Positions 24,110 to 32,644 of a DNA stretch of 36,913 bases are shown piece by piece. Positions within the stretch are counted from its first letter, which is position 1. Each line of letters starts with the position of its first letter. Source of the stretch: Coleofasciculaceae cyanobacterium SM2_1_6 (GTDB taxonomy: Bacteria; Cyanobacteriota; Cyanobacteriia; Cyanobacteriales; JAAUUE01); assembly GCA_012031635.1 (NCBI GenBank), contig JAAUUE010000004.1, forward strand, positions 1 through 36,913. Reading direction: 5' to 3'. The notes below the pieces were generated by a model. It had not been told where the DNA came from, made no database searches, and worked only from the letters and a program-made list of their open reading frames with translations. A program made the position numbers and the translations under genes.

Positions 24110-26866
24110 TTAGGCGATCGTGCGTTTGCGGTTTTGGGCATATTTGGGGTTGGTGGGGAGGACAGATTCACTGTAGATTAAAAATTGGTTACGTCCGTTA
24201 TTTTTGGCAAAGTAGAGGGCTTGGTCGGCTTGGGAGAGGAGTTGTTCGGGGGTGGTGTCGATCGAGGGGACGAGGCTCGTAATTCCGGCACTCACGGTGA
24301 GGTAGGGGCTGATACTAGATTTGGGATGGAGAATTTCTAAATCCGTCACATTTTGCGAAATTTGCTTAGCGATCTGAGTAGCCCCTGAGGTATCTGTATT
24401 TGGCAGCAAGATCACAAACTCTTCGCCCCCGTAACGGGCGAGGGTATCGGCGGGGCGTTTGGTAGCTTTGGCGATCGCCTGAGCCACCCGCCGCAAACAA
24501 TCATCCCCAGCTTGATGACCATAGTGGTCGTTATAGCCCTTGAACCAATCAATATCCACAATAATCAAGGATAGGGGCTGTTGCTCTCGCTTCATCCGTT
24601 GCCACTCTTGGTGGAGAATTTCATCAAAATACCGCCGATTGGCAATCTGGGTCAATCCGTCGGTGGCAGCAAGCTGTTGCAGTTTTTTGTTAGCATCCTG
24701 GAGTTGTAGGTAGAGTTCCGATTGTTGGATGGCGATCGCCAGCTGATCGGCAATTTGCAGCATGAAATCAATCTCTTCCTCCTGCCAATCGTAGACGTAG
24801 GCTCCCATAACTAGAGCCAAAGCACCCCAAACTTCATCACTAAAATGCAGGGGAACTAATAAACAGGCTTCATTGTCCATTAGGTCTCTTTGTTCGAGGG
24901 CGGGTACTAGATTACGATTTTTGACTATTTGCAATTCTTTGAGATGCGCAGTCACAGTATTGTCCCGATCGCTAATTTCGGTTCCTAAGCCCACGGGGGC
25001 ATCTAGATCGCTCCGGTATTCAGAAACATTGATCCAGACTTTTTGCGCCGGAAAATATTGCCAAATTTCTACCCGTTGGCTCTGGAGTTGGTTACCGATT
25101 TCCCACACGGCAGTAGAGAAGATCATTTTGAGGTCGAGAGTCCGCCGGATAGCCTTACTGACCCGGTTGAGAGTTCTTTCTCTGACGGTTTGGAGTTTTG
25201 CCTGTTGGTACAACTGTCCCTGCCAGAGGGCAATCCCGACTTGGGTGGCCAGTTGTTTGAGGAGATTGATCTCCGAGTTTTGCCACTGCCGGGTTGCTTG
25301 GCATTGATGCACAATCAGTAGCCCCCAAAGATTACTAAGATTAGATTTTAGGTTGGTTTGATGAGGGTCAGTAGAGGGCGGGGAATTGTGGTGAAAATTA
25401 GTCTCAGAATCTCCCTGGGCGGGTTGAGGATGATCTTCATGGAGATGGTCATGGTGATAATGCTCTTGGTGACAATTATCTCGATAGTTTAGGTAATCTG
25501 GGTGCTCTGGAGCCTGATCAGGGGGAAAGTCAAGGGAAATATAGTAGGGACTGCGGGACTGACGATCGGGATAGGGCTGGAGAATGGGGACTACCAACTT
25601 AGATTTAACTTGGAAAAACTCTAATAACTGCCTACTTTGATCAGAAATGTTGGCTCGATCGACATCATTGATCACTAGGACTTCCCCTTGGCGGTGTTTG
25701 TAAAGATAGTTTGCCACATTTAAGAGGGAATCCGTGACCATAAAGCCCTGCATGGACGGGATTTCCTCCCTTGCCAGAGCCTGCGCCACCACACTCCCCT
25801 GCCCCGGACTGAGACAGTGAATAATCAATACTCGATCGGATTCTAAAAGTTGCTGCACTTCCACCACCGTCGTCTCAATAATTTCCTGTACATCCAAGGA
25901 TTGACGAATGCGCTGGGCAATCATGGCAATCAGCCGCTCTCGTTGCGCTTGTTGTAACAAAGATTCCTGCATTTTCTTCACTAAAGTAATGTCTGCTGCC
26001 ACCCCCATATTCCCCACCACCCGACCTTCGGCATCATGGAGAGGAGCCGTAGATAGGCTAATGTCCACAACGGAGCCGTCTTGACGATAGTAACGAGTTT
26101 CTATATCTTCAAGGTAGCTTTCTTGGGGCATACCTCCTAAAAGTTGGAATAATTGTGAAAATTGATCTGGCTGATCGGGCGAATTGGGGGGAGAATTTCC
26201 CAAAACTTCGGCTTCTCCCCAGCCAAACATTTTTTCTGCCGATTGATTCCAGAGTTTAACTTTCCCTTGATGATCTAGGGCAATAATGGCAAGGGGTGAA
26301 GACTGGACGATCGCTTGGAGAGTATCTTTTAGCTCCCGGAGTCGTTCTTCGGAGTGTTTGCGATCATTAATATCCGTCACCATCCCCAAAGCGCCGATGT
26401 ATTCCCCAAAGCGATCGTACACCCCATGCCCAGAAATAGTCACCCAGATAGAGGATCCATTACGATGTTGGAGCTTAATTTCGTACTGCTCTGCCACGTC
26501 TTTTTGATGATTGCGGAGATGTTGAATAAAGTTCGCTCGATCTACTTTTTCCACAAAATACCAAGCTGGTTTCCCCTGCATTTCTTCCGCAGTATATCCC
26601 AACAAATCTGTCATTTGCTGGTTCACAAAAGCCGTTTCTCCCGATCGATTTAATACCCAAATTCCCTCTAAACTTGCCCGAATTAGAGAATTAAACCATT
26701 GATAAGATTCTTGGAGAGCTAGTTCTACTTGTTTGATTTCAGTGATTTCTGTTTCTACGGCGTAAACTACTTCCTGATGGCAATGGAGACAATACCAATA
26801 GGGGAGACTATGGCGGACGTGACAGAGGAGAGGATAGCCACAATTGGGACATATATGGGCGTTCAT
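24110..26866 (-). CDS. PAS-PAS-GAF-GAF diguanylate cyclase with zinc ribbon and His-rich insert
   Basis: 918 residues. Order: zinc ribbon C6/C9 with C26/C29; PAS at about 50-170; PAS at 180-300; GAF at about 305-550; second GAF at 565-715; GGDEF at about 730-895. The catalytic signature is RYGGEEF (811-817). An RxxD inhibitory site (RPAD, 804-807) lies in front of it, so it should make cyclic di-GMP with product feedback. The first GAF is interrupted by about 80 residues with a CHQEHYHHDHLHEDH cluster at 465-479, a possible metal-binding site. No chromophore Cys-His pair of the cyanobacteriochrome type is obvious. No membrane segment. Confidence 0.9.
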   Translation of the reverse strand: MNAHICPNCGYPLLCHVRHSLPYWYCLHCHQEVVYAVETEITEIKQVELALQESYQWFNSLIRASLEGIWVLNRSGETAFVNQQMTDLLGYTAEEMQGKPAWYFVEKVDRANFIQHLRNHQKDVAEQYEIKLQHRNGSSIWVTISGHGVYDRFGEYIGALGMVTDINDRKHSEERLRELKDTLQAIVQSSPLAIIALDHQGKVKLWNQSAEKMFGWGEAEVLGNSPPNSPDQPDQFSQLFQLLGGMPQESYLEDIETRYYRQDGSVVDISLSTAPLHDAEGRVVGNMGVAADITLVKKMQESLLQQAQRERLIAMIAQRIRQSLDVQEIIETTVVEVQQLLESDRVLIIHCLSPGQGSVVAQALAREEIPSMQGFMVTDSLLNVANYLYKHRQGEVLVINDVDRANISDQSRQLLEFFQVKSKLVVPILQPYPDRQSRSPYYISLDFPPDQAPEHPDYLNYRDNCHQEHYHHDHLHEDHPQPAQGDSETNFHHNSPPSTDPHQTNLKSNLSNLWGLLIVHQCQATRQWQNSEINLLKQLATQVGIALWQGQLYQQAKLQTVRERTLNRVSKAIRRTLDLKMIFSTAVWEIGNQLQSQRVEIWQYFPAQKVWINVSEYRSDLDAPVGLGTEISDRDNTVTAHLKELQIVKNRNLVPALEQRDLMDNEACLLVPLHFSDEVWGALALVMGAYVYDWQEEEIDFMLQIADQLAIAIQQSELYLQLQDANKKLQQLAATDGLTQIANRRYFDEILHQEWQRMKREQQPLSLIIVDIDWFKGYNDHYGHQAGDDCLRRVAQAIAKATKRPADTLARYGGEEFVILLPNTDTSGATQIAKQISQNVTDLEILHPKSSISPYLTVSAGITSLVPSIDTTPEQLLSQADQALYFAKNNGRNQFLIYSESVLPTNPKYAQNRKRTIA

Positions 26867-27013
26867 AATCTTGAAGGACTCCTATTTGGCAAAGGGATAA
26901 AAACCAAACTCTAGAGTAGGTGCAGGGCAGGAAAGCGATCGGGTAAGAAAATCAAAAAGAATAATGCAAGAAATTGCTAATTAGCTAACTACTCGGAGAA
27001 TTTAGTATCTAGT

Positions 27014-27108
27014 TATAGTTGTTGCCATAAAAGTTAGGACGAATTCGGCTGCGACTTCGCTCAGCCAATGTATCTGGTCTTGTCCTAATTAATCTGTCTA
27101 GCACTATA
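27014..27108 (+). repeat. 95-bp MITE-like element, copy 1
   Basis: It is bounded by TATAGT and ACTATA. The interior runs TGTTGCCATAAAAGTTAGGA, CGAATTCGGCTGCGACTTCG, and so on to TTAATCTGTCTAGC. The same 95 bases occur in reverse orientation at 32440-32534 with few changes. TA-flanked ends are typical of elements moved by Tc1/mariner-IS630 transposases (inference). Confidence 0.85.
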
Positions 27109-27288
27109 ATAGCTAAGATCAGCCCTTAAACTTAATTCTGATGTTGGCTTGTCTAGTCAGCAAGATTTAATTTTTATTCAGGCAATTTTTTACCTAATAA
27201 TCTTTAGCCTATAGTTAATGATTTTTCTGGGATATTACGTAGCTAACTTGGAAAACAACTTGATTTGAGAAACTCAATTGAAATATTC

Positions 27289-27372
27289 ATCAAAATATTT
27301 ATCAAAATATTTATCAAAATATTTATCAAAATATTTATCAAAATATTTATCAAAATATTTATCAAAATATTT
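27289..27372. repeat. 12-bp tandem repeat ATCAAAATATTT, seven perfect copies
   Basis: Seven exact copies run without interruption, with a partial copy after them (27373-27377) and a partial copy before. Every unit contains the palindrome AAATATTT. Located downstream of a convergent HAD gene and upstream of the GGDEF gene. Confidence 0.97.
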
Positions 27373-27498
27373 ATCAAGTCATTTTTGCCTAATTGTAAAG
27401 AGTCCGGTTATTTCTCTGACTACAAATTAACCCTGATTACATCTTAATTTAGTTAATCTTATCTCAAAGAACTTGCTCAATCTAAATTAACGTTTGCC

Positions 27499-28173
27499 TC
27501 AACGCTTGATCAAAATTCCCCGCATCCCAGCCTGAGTAGCCCCTTGATAGTCTTCCCGCAGGCTATCACCAATGTGCCATGCCCCAGTGGGAGGACAATT
27601 ATATTTACCGAGGGCCGTAGTAAATATTTGCGCATCTGGCTTAGCGGCTCCGGCTTCCGAAGAAATGGTAATGGAGCTAAAAAAATCCATTAATTCTAAA
27701 ACGTTGAGGACTTGGTAGATGCGACTGTCGAAGTTGGAGATGATCCCTAATTTAATATCTTGACTCCGCCAGTGAGTGAGGGCAGCAATTACTTCTGGAT
27801 AGACAACCCAAGGTTCAGCAGTGGCAAAATAATCATAAAGAGTGAGAAAGAACTTGTCAAAATCAGGAAACTGATCGATCGATCCAGCGAGGGTAAAAGT
27901 TTCCACCGCCAAATCTCGCCACCACTGAAACTCTAATTCCCGGATTTTTTCTGGTTCCTGTTCAGAAAATGCTAGGGGTGTAGCGGCGGCAAAGGCTTGA
28001 TAGAAAGCTCGATCGAGCGGCTCCGCTTCCAATTCCACCCCCTCCCCCTGAGCTACCTGAGCATAGATTGCCCCTACACTCGATCGCACCCCAAATAAAG
28101 TCCCCACAGCATCTAAAAAAATTACTTGAGGGTTTTTGTCTATCAGGGTTACGGGAAGTTCGGGAATGTTCAT
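27499..28173 (-). CDS. HAD-superfamily hydrolase (HDHD3-like)
   Basis: 224 residues. HAD motif I is LDAVGTLF (20-27), with Asp21 as nucleophile but Val in place of the usual second Asp. Motif II is IISNFDSR, motif III the Lys in GAAKPD, and motif IV HIGDSLREDYQGA. A helical cap lies between motif I and II. The DxVGT form is typical of HDHD3-type plant and cyanobacterial members, which may not be classical phosphatases because the general acid Asp is missing. Substrate unknown. Confidence 0.85.
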   Translation of the reverse strand: MNIPELPVTLIDKNPQVIFLDAVGTLFGVRSSVGAIYAQVAQGEGVELEAEPLDRAFYQAFAAATPLAFSEQEPEKIRELEFQWWRDLAVETFTLAGSIDQFPDFDKFFLTLYDYFATAEPWVVYPEVIAALTHWRSQDIKLGIISNFDSRIYQVLNVLELMDFFSSITISSEAGAAKPDAQIFTTALGKYNCPPTGAWHIGDSLREDYQGATQAGMRGILIKR

Positions 28174-28233
28174 GGTCAGCTATTGATGATGGCTAGATTT
28201 AAGGGAATCCTAACATTTTTTGTCTAATCTCAT

Positions 28234-28329
28234 ATATGGGGAGCCTAAATCACTTGCTAAATTAGATTGCTTCTGTTAGATTACCTTACCCAGCCTTCGG
28301 TGGGTGAAATTATTTAGGAATACTCTATA
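28234..28329. repeat. TATAG-ended MITE-like element, divergent copy A
   Basis: It follows the same plan as copies B and C: ATATGGGGAGCCTAAATCA, TTAGATTGCTTCTG, a hairpin region with CAGCCTTCGGTGGGTGAAAT, then ATTTAGGAATACTCTATA. It is more divergent than the other two, with the hairpin arm decayed. Confidence 0.7.
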
Positions 28330-28448
28330 GCTTCCTCCCTAATCTAGGGGATGTCTGAAAAGTTAATCGCCGGATAGCCTTGCACCCTTACCCGAATTTT
28401 TTTCTAGAGCAAGCCCTACCAGCCCAGCTATTTTTCAGCAACTGTAAT

Positions 28449-28542
28449 ATATAGCGATCCTAAATCATTTTCTAGATTAGATTGCTTCTGGTAGATGATT
28501 TCACCCGCCTTCGGCGGGTGAAATCATCTAGGACTGCTATAT
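28449..28542. repeat. TATAG-ended MITE-like element, copy B
   Basis: The ends ATATAGCGATCCTA and TAGGACTGCTATAT are imperfect inverted repeats. The core is a perfect 13-bp stem, GATTTCACCCGCC / GGCGGGTGAAATC, with a 3-base TTC loop. Same element as 34853-34945. Confidence 0.85.
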
Positions 28543-28620
28543 TGTTAAAAGGCTTAAAGATGTTTTAAGTTCTAGGTAATTATTTAGGTCGCCACTAGGG
28601 TAGAAATTAGGGTAAAGGTT

Positions 28621-29970
28621 ATGGCAAAGTATAGTCCCCATACAGAGTTGAATCGGCAGGAATTATTGGCAGAGATGGGGGTAGAGTCGATCGCTGACCT
28701 CCTCAAGGTGATCCCCCCAGAACTACAGGAAGTCAAGCTCAATATTCCCAACGGCAAGCCAGAATTAGAAGTCCGACAGCTTCTCCAAGGATTAGCGGCT
28801 CAAAATCAATCCCTAGACCAAGTAGCCGCCTTTTTGGGGGCGGGATGCTATCACCATTTTATTCCCTCGGCGGTGTGGGCGTTGGTGGGTCGGGGGGAAT
28901 TTCTCACCAGCTACACTCCCTACCAACCAGAAGCTGCCCAAGGTTCCCTCCAAGCCATCTTTGAATTTCAGACAGGCATTGCTCGCCTCACGGGAATGCC
29001 CGTGGCAAATGCGTCTCTCTACGATGGAGCCTCGGCCACGGCTGAAGCAGTCCTCATGGCTCTCCGGTTACAAAAGAAGCGATTGCACATCCTTGTGGCA
29101 GGCAGTCTCCATCCTGAATACCGGGAATTATTAACTACCTATCTAGCCGGACTAGAAGTGCAGGTGGCTTCCTTGGGGGTCAATGCGGCGGGAGCCGTGG
29201 ACGATCGCCACCTAGAATCGCAACTTAATGACCAGTGTGCGGCGGTGGTGATCCAGTATCCGAATTTCTACGGCACGGTGGAGGATCTTAAGGCGATCGG
29301 CGATCGAGTCCATGCCGCAGGGGCCCTGTTAATTGTGGTAGTCACCGACCCCACTACTTTAGCAGTGTTGAAAACTCCCGGAGAATTGGGAGCAGATATT
29401 GTTGCCGGAGAAGCCCACTGTCTCGGCACTCCTCCTAGTTTTGGCGGTCCCCATCTGGGAATTTTAGCCGCAAAGTCAGAATTTCTCCGGCAGATTCCCG
29501 GTCGGTTAGTCAGCCTCACAGAAGATTCTCGGGGACAATCCGTGTATACCCTGACCCTGCAAACCAGAGAACAGCACATCCGCCGAGAAAAAGCCACCAG
29601 CAATGTCTGTACCAACCAATCCCTGATGGCAACCGCCGCCGCCGTCTATATGGCTCTGTTGGGTCCCGATGGACTGAAACAAATTGCCACTAATAGTCTG
29701 CAACAAGCCCATGATTTAGCTGCTCAAATTCAAAAGTTACCGGGCTACAAATTAGCCTACCTTGGCACATTTTTCCATGAATTTGTCGTCACCTGTCCCC
29801 TGCCAGCCCTAGAGTTGATCGATCGAGCGATCGCCGCCCAAATTTATCCCGGTGTCGCCCTCTCTCACTGGGATTCTAGCCGCACCCACGACCTCTTAAT
29901 CTGTGTCACCGAAATGAACTCCCCCACAGATATCCAAAAGCTAGTCCAGTTTTTCGCCAGCCAAAGCTAA
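28621..29970 (+). CDS. gcvPA: Glycine dehydrogenase (aminomethyl-transferring) subunit 1, two-subunit type
   Basis: 449 residues, the normal length of GcvPA, not half of a cut single-chain GcvP. Recognisable segments: HTELNRQELLAEMGVESIADL, CYHHFIPSAVWALVGRGEFLT (start), SLYDGASATAEAVLMALR (about 138-155), GEAHCLGTPPSFGGPHLGIL and REKATSNVCTNQSLMATAA. P-protein decarboxylates glycine and passes the aminomethyl group to the H-protein lipoyl arm. The PLP lysine sits in subunit 2, which is not next to this gene. Most cyanobacteria I know of use single-chain GcvP, so this form is worth noting. Confidence 0.9.
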   Translation: MAKYSPHTELNRQELLAEMGVESIADLLKVIPPELQEVKLNIPNGKPELEVRQLLQGLAAQNQSLDQVAAFLGAGCYHHFIPSAVWALVGRGEFLTSYTPYQPEAAQGSLQAIFEFQTGIARLTGMPVANASLYDGASATAEAVLMALRLQKKRLHILVAGSLHPEYRELLTTYLAGLEVQVASLGVNAAGAVDDRHLESQLNDQCAAVVIQYPNFYGTVEDLKAIGDRVHAAGALLIVVVTDPTTLAVLKTPGELGADIVAGEAHCLGTPPSFGGPHLGILAAKSEFLRQIPGRLVSLTEDSRGQSVYTLTLQTREQHIRREKATSNVCTNQSLMATAAAVYMALLGPDGLKQIATNSLQQAHDLAAQIQKLPGYKLAYLGTFFHEFVVTCPLPALELIDRAIAAQIYPGVALSHWDSSRTHDLLICVTEMNSPTDIQKLVQFFASQS

Positions 29971-29983
29971 GTAAAACCCTCAT

Positions 29984-30001
29984 GGCGCAAAGCCTTGCGC
30001 C
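29984..30001. repeat. Short hairpin GGCGCAA-AGCC-TTGCGCC
   Basis: A perfect 7-bp inverted repeat with a 4-base loop lies 14 bases after the gcvPA stop. It resembles the hairpin inside the 9501-9595 element. There is no T-run, so it is not a clear terminator. Confidence 0.5.
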
Positions 30002-30062
30002 TCTACAATTGCACCTTACCAGATTAAGAAGCAACATACATTATCATCTCCCACTAACGCCG

Positions 30063-30488
30063 ATGTCCGACCTCCCTGTACCTCCTCTACCTCCTCTACC
30101 TCCTCTACCTCCTCTACCTCCTTCAACACCCCTACCTCCTCTGTCTCCAGAAACCATCTGGGCAATTATCAAAGAAGAAATTGATGACCACACGGTGAAT
30201 GCGCTTTTGTGGGATTGCTTGGGCTATCGCTATGTGGATGGAGAGTGGAACACGAGCGCTGTGGCGGAAACTTGGCGAGATGAATATCCCCTGCCCCCAG
30301 ATTTTATTGAGCAGCGTCCACCTACGGTCAAATTAACTCGATCGATCCCCCCAGAATATAAACAACTCCTCAAGGAAGAATTGGGATTTACGGGTTATAA
30401 AATTGGAGAATTTGGTCCCCGCCAAACCCGCCGAGCCACTGCGGCGAACTGGTTACTGGGTTTTATGAAAACAGCGTCAACTAATTAG
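30063..30488 (+). CDS. DUF1823 family protein with proline-rich N-terminus
   Basis: The start is placed at ATG 30063 (MSDLPVPP); the in-frame extension to 29982 runs through spacer hairpin sequence and is unlikely. The N-terminus carries PPLPPLPPLPPLPP, encoded by a 9-bp tandem repeat (CCTCTACCT). The C-terminal about 100 residues (ETIWAIIKEEIDDHTVNALL, then YRYVDGEW, RRATAANWLLGFMK) are the DUF1823 fold found in cyanobacteria and plastids, of unknown function. Confidence 0.8.
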   Translation: MSDLPVPPLPPLPPLPPLPPSTPLPPLSPETIWAIIKEEIDDHTVNALLWDCLGYRYVDGEWNTSAVAETWRDEYPLPPDFIEQRPPTVKLTRSIPPEYKQLLKEELGFTGYKIGEFGPRQTRRATAANWLLGFMKTASTN

Positions 30489-30640
30489 ATCACCGGGAGG
30501 TTCCACGTAGATCACAGGCAGATCACACCAAGGTAGGTACGGTTATGCGATCCCTGAAGGTAGTAGTAATCTCGTTAGGCTAGTGATTAGATAAAGAATT
30601 GCTTTCAGTCTTTTTATTATCTAGTAGTGCTTAAACAGGT

Positions 30641-32188
30641 ATGGATGTCCCCTGCGCTGTGGGGGAAAACCCATTACTTTTGGAGCTAGAGTTAGTTGAG
30701 GATCAGCCGATGCGGAGATGGTTACTGCCAACATTATGGGAAATACTCGCCAGTGAACAAACTGGAAAACTTTCTACAGGTAAAAAGCCTCTAGGCTCTG
30801 CCGATCAACAATGGCAAGTGGCGATCGCTGCTCTCCAACAACTCCTCCAGCAACTCCTGAAAAACCAAGATTCGGCAACTCAAGGATTGATCCTCACTGC
30901 CCCTGCGCCTATTTTTAATAACCCAGAACTCACTACTAGTTTCTCCACAGCTATTTTTAGTCAAGAAATTTTTAATCCCTTTGCTTGGATGCCCCTCCAA
31001 CTGCCCGGACAGCTAGATACAACCCTGACCCCCGATCGACAATACAATCTATCTTTTCTCCCCGGAGATCCCCTGACCAAAGAACAATTTTGTTTAGTTT
31101 TTACCCCAAATTTTAGCCTTGCCATTGTCTTAGGAATTGATGAAGCAGGAGAGAAAAATCTCTTGTTTTCCTTTGCCCCAGAAGATACCTATAGCTGCTG
31201 GTCTGTCCTCAAACCGAGAATTTTATTAGCCAATCCCCAACACTTCAAAGTATTAGAAAATCTACTCCAACAGTATCCCTTAGTTAATCCAGACTATCGG
31301 CTAGTAATGGCATTTAGCCAACAATTAGTTAGCCTCATTCCGCCCCCTAGCAAAGAACCAATTCCCTCCAAGATCGAATCCAAAATTCCCCGCTCAGAGA
31401 CTCCATCTCCTGTACAAGTTCCTGATAATTATCCGGCGATCGATGTGGAGTTATTACAGGCTTTAACTCACGAGGTAAGAACTCCCTTAGCCACGATTAG
31501 AACCATGACTAAATTAATTCTTAAGCACCGAGATCTACCTCCAGAGGTGAGCCGTCGTTTAGAGATGATTGATGCTGAGTGTACGGAGCAAATTAACCGG
31601 ATGGAGTTAATTTTTAAGGCAACGGAACTGGAAACTCAAGTAGTTAAGGATCATGGGATGAATTTAACTGCTATGTCTCTATCTCAAGTGTTGCATCATA
31701 GTATTCCCCGGTGGCAAAAACAGGCAGAAAAATATAATATTAGCCTTGAGGTTTCTGTTCCCCAAAAACTACCGAATGTTGTTAGTAACCCAGCGATGTT
31801 AGACCAAGTTTTAAGTGGTTTAATTGAAAACTTTACTCGGACTTTAAATGCGGGGAGTTTAATTCAGATCGAGGTGAATCTGGCGGGCGATCGCCTGAAA
31901 ATGCAAGTTCAATATCAAAATGGTCAGAACAATCATCAAGCTAATCAAGGTGACACTAACCACAAACCAAATCTCAACTATATGAGTTTTGCTCCCAATT
32001 TTAAATCCTTGGGGCAGCTATTAATGCTCCAACCAGAAACTGGTTCTTTGAGTTTAAATTTGAATGTCACTAAGAATTTATTTCAAGCTCTCGGTGGTAA
32101 GTTAATTGTACGGCAGCGCCCAGAGCAAGGGGAAGTTATGACGATTTACTTGCCGTTGTATTTTCAATGCGATCGATCTCCATCTTGA
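30641..32188 (+). CDS. Soluble sensor histidine kinase with divergent ATP-binding domain
   Basis: 515 residues. Residues 1-230 are a sensor region I do not recognise, with no membrane helix. A Pro/Ser linker leads to a HisKA domain with H-box LLQALTHEVRTPLATIR (phospho-acceptor His277). The N-box is visible as LSGLIENFTRTL. The G1/G2 region is degenerate: no DxGxG is seen, and an Asn/Gln-rich stretch (NGQNNHQANQGDTNHKPN) takes its place before SFAPNFKSLGQLL. The C-terminal strand (GKLIVRQRPEQGEVMTIYLP) is normal. It is intact as an ORF. No response regulator adjoins it. Confidence 0.82.
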   Translation: MDVPCAVGENPLLLELELVEDQPMRRWLLPTLWEILASEQTGKLSTGKKPLGSADQQWQVAIAALQQLLQQLLKNQDSATQGLILTAPAPIFNNPELTTSFSTAIFSQEIFNPFAWMPLQLPGQLDTTLTPDRQYNLSFLPGDPLTKEQFCLVFTPNFSLAIVLGIDEAGEKNLLFSFAPEDTYSCWSVLKPRILLANPQHFKVLENLLQQYPLVNPDYRLVMAFSQQLVSLIPPPSKEPIPSKIESKIPRSETPSPVQVPDNYPAIDVELLQALTHEVRTPLATIRTMTKLILKHRDLPPEVSRRLEMIDAECTEQINRMELIFKATELETQVVKDHGMNLTAMSLSQVLHHSIPRWQKQAEKYNISLEVSVPQKLPNVVSNPAMLDQVLSGLIENFTRTLNAGSLIQIEVNLAGDRLKMQVQYQNGQNNHQANQGDTNHKPNLNYMSFAPNFKSLGQLLMLQPETGSLSLNLNVTKNLFQALGGKLIVRQRPEQGEVMTIYLPLYFQCDRSPS

Positions 32189-32294
32189 AGGGTTGAGCGA
32201 TCGAAGTTAGCTTATTTATATTTTATGAACTTTAATTTATCGAACTTTATAATAGAACTTTGATAATAGAACTTTGTGTAGAGCCTAAGTAACT

Positions 32295-32444
32295 ATGCCT
32301 CGTCAACGCCTAAAATCTGATTTTCCCAGCAAAATTTGTCCTGTGTGTGGTTTATCTTTCCAGTGGCGGAAGAAATGGGCAGATTGTTGGGATGAAGTTA
32401 AGTACTGCTCCGATCGCTGTCGCCGCCGCAAATCGCAGGTATAG
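32295..32444 (+). CDS. DUF2256 zinc-finger protein
   Basis: 49 residues, too short for many gene finders. It has four Cys in two knuckles: KICPVCGLSFQWRKKW and KYCSDRCRRRK. This is the compact DUF2256 finger. The last codon and the TAG stop (32442-32444) lie inside the left end of the 95-bp MITE that starts at 32440. The upstream region carries two TAATAGAACTTTG repeats. Function unknown; nucleic-acid binding is likely from the Cys pattern and the basic tail. Confidence 0.85.
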   Translation: MPRQRLKSDFPSKICPVCGLSFQWRKKWADCWDEVKYCSDRCRRRKSQV

Positions 32445-32534
32445 TACTAGACAGATTAATTAGGACAAGACCAGATACGTTGGCTGAGCGAAGTCGCAGC
32501 CGAATTCGTCCTAACTTTTATGGCAACGACTATA
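32440..32534 (-). repeat. 95-bp MITE-like element, copy 2, at the end of the DUF2256 gene
   Basis: Reverse-orientation copy of 27014-27108, with TATAGT at 32440-32445 and ACTATA at 32529-32534. It contains the shared CAGATTAATTAGGACAAGAC and GACTTCG-region sequence. Its first bases provide the stop of the DUF2256 gene. Confidence 0.85.
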
Positions 32535-32644
32535 AATTAACAGGTAGATTCCCATAAATCGATAAAAATAATCCAAAGGAACTTTTGGGTTAGTATAAGC
32601 TAGCTGAATTCTAGTGATTTTACCTAATCTTTTGGTGGTGGAGT

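Larger units (their letters stand above)
26867..27498. other. 632-bp intergenic region with a MITE and a 12-bp tandem repeat
   Basis: No convincing gene. It contains the MITE at 27014-27108 and the array at 27289-27372, both listed separately. The remainder is AT-rich. The open frame through the 12-bp array (IFIK repeats) is a by-product of the repeat. Confidence 0.6.

Noticed and set aside
27289-27372. Possible CRISPR array
   Set aside because: The units are contiguous with no spacers; no cas genes in the window.
27265-27447. 60-codon ORF with IFIK repeats
   Set aside because: It is produced by the 12-bp tandem repeat being a multiple of three; no ribosome site and no non-repeat coding signal.
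28621-29970. gcvPA as a truncated half of single-chain gcvP
   Set aside because: Its N- and C-terminal ends match the stand-alone subunit and its length is normal for GcvPA.
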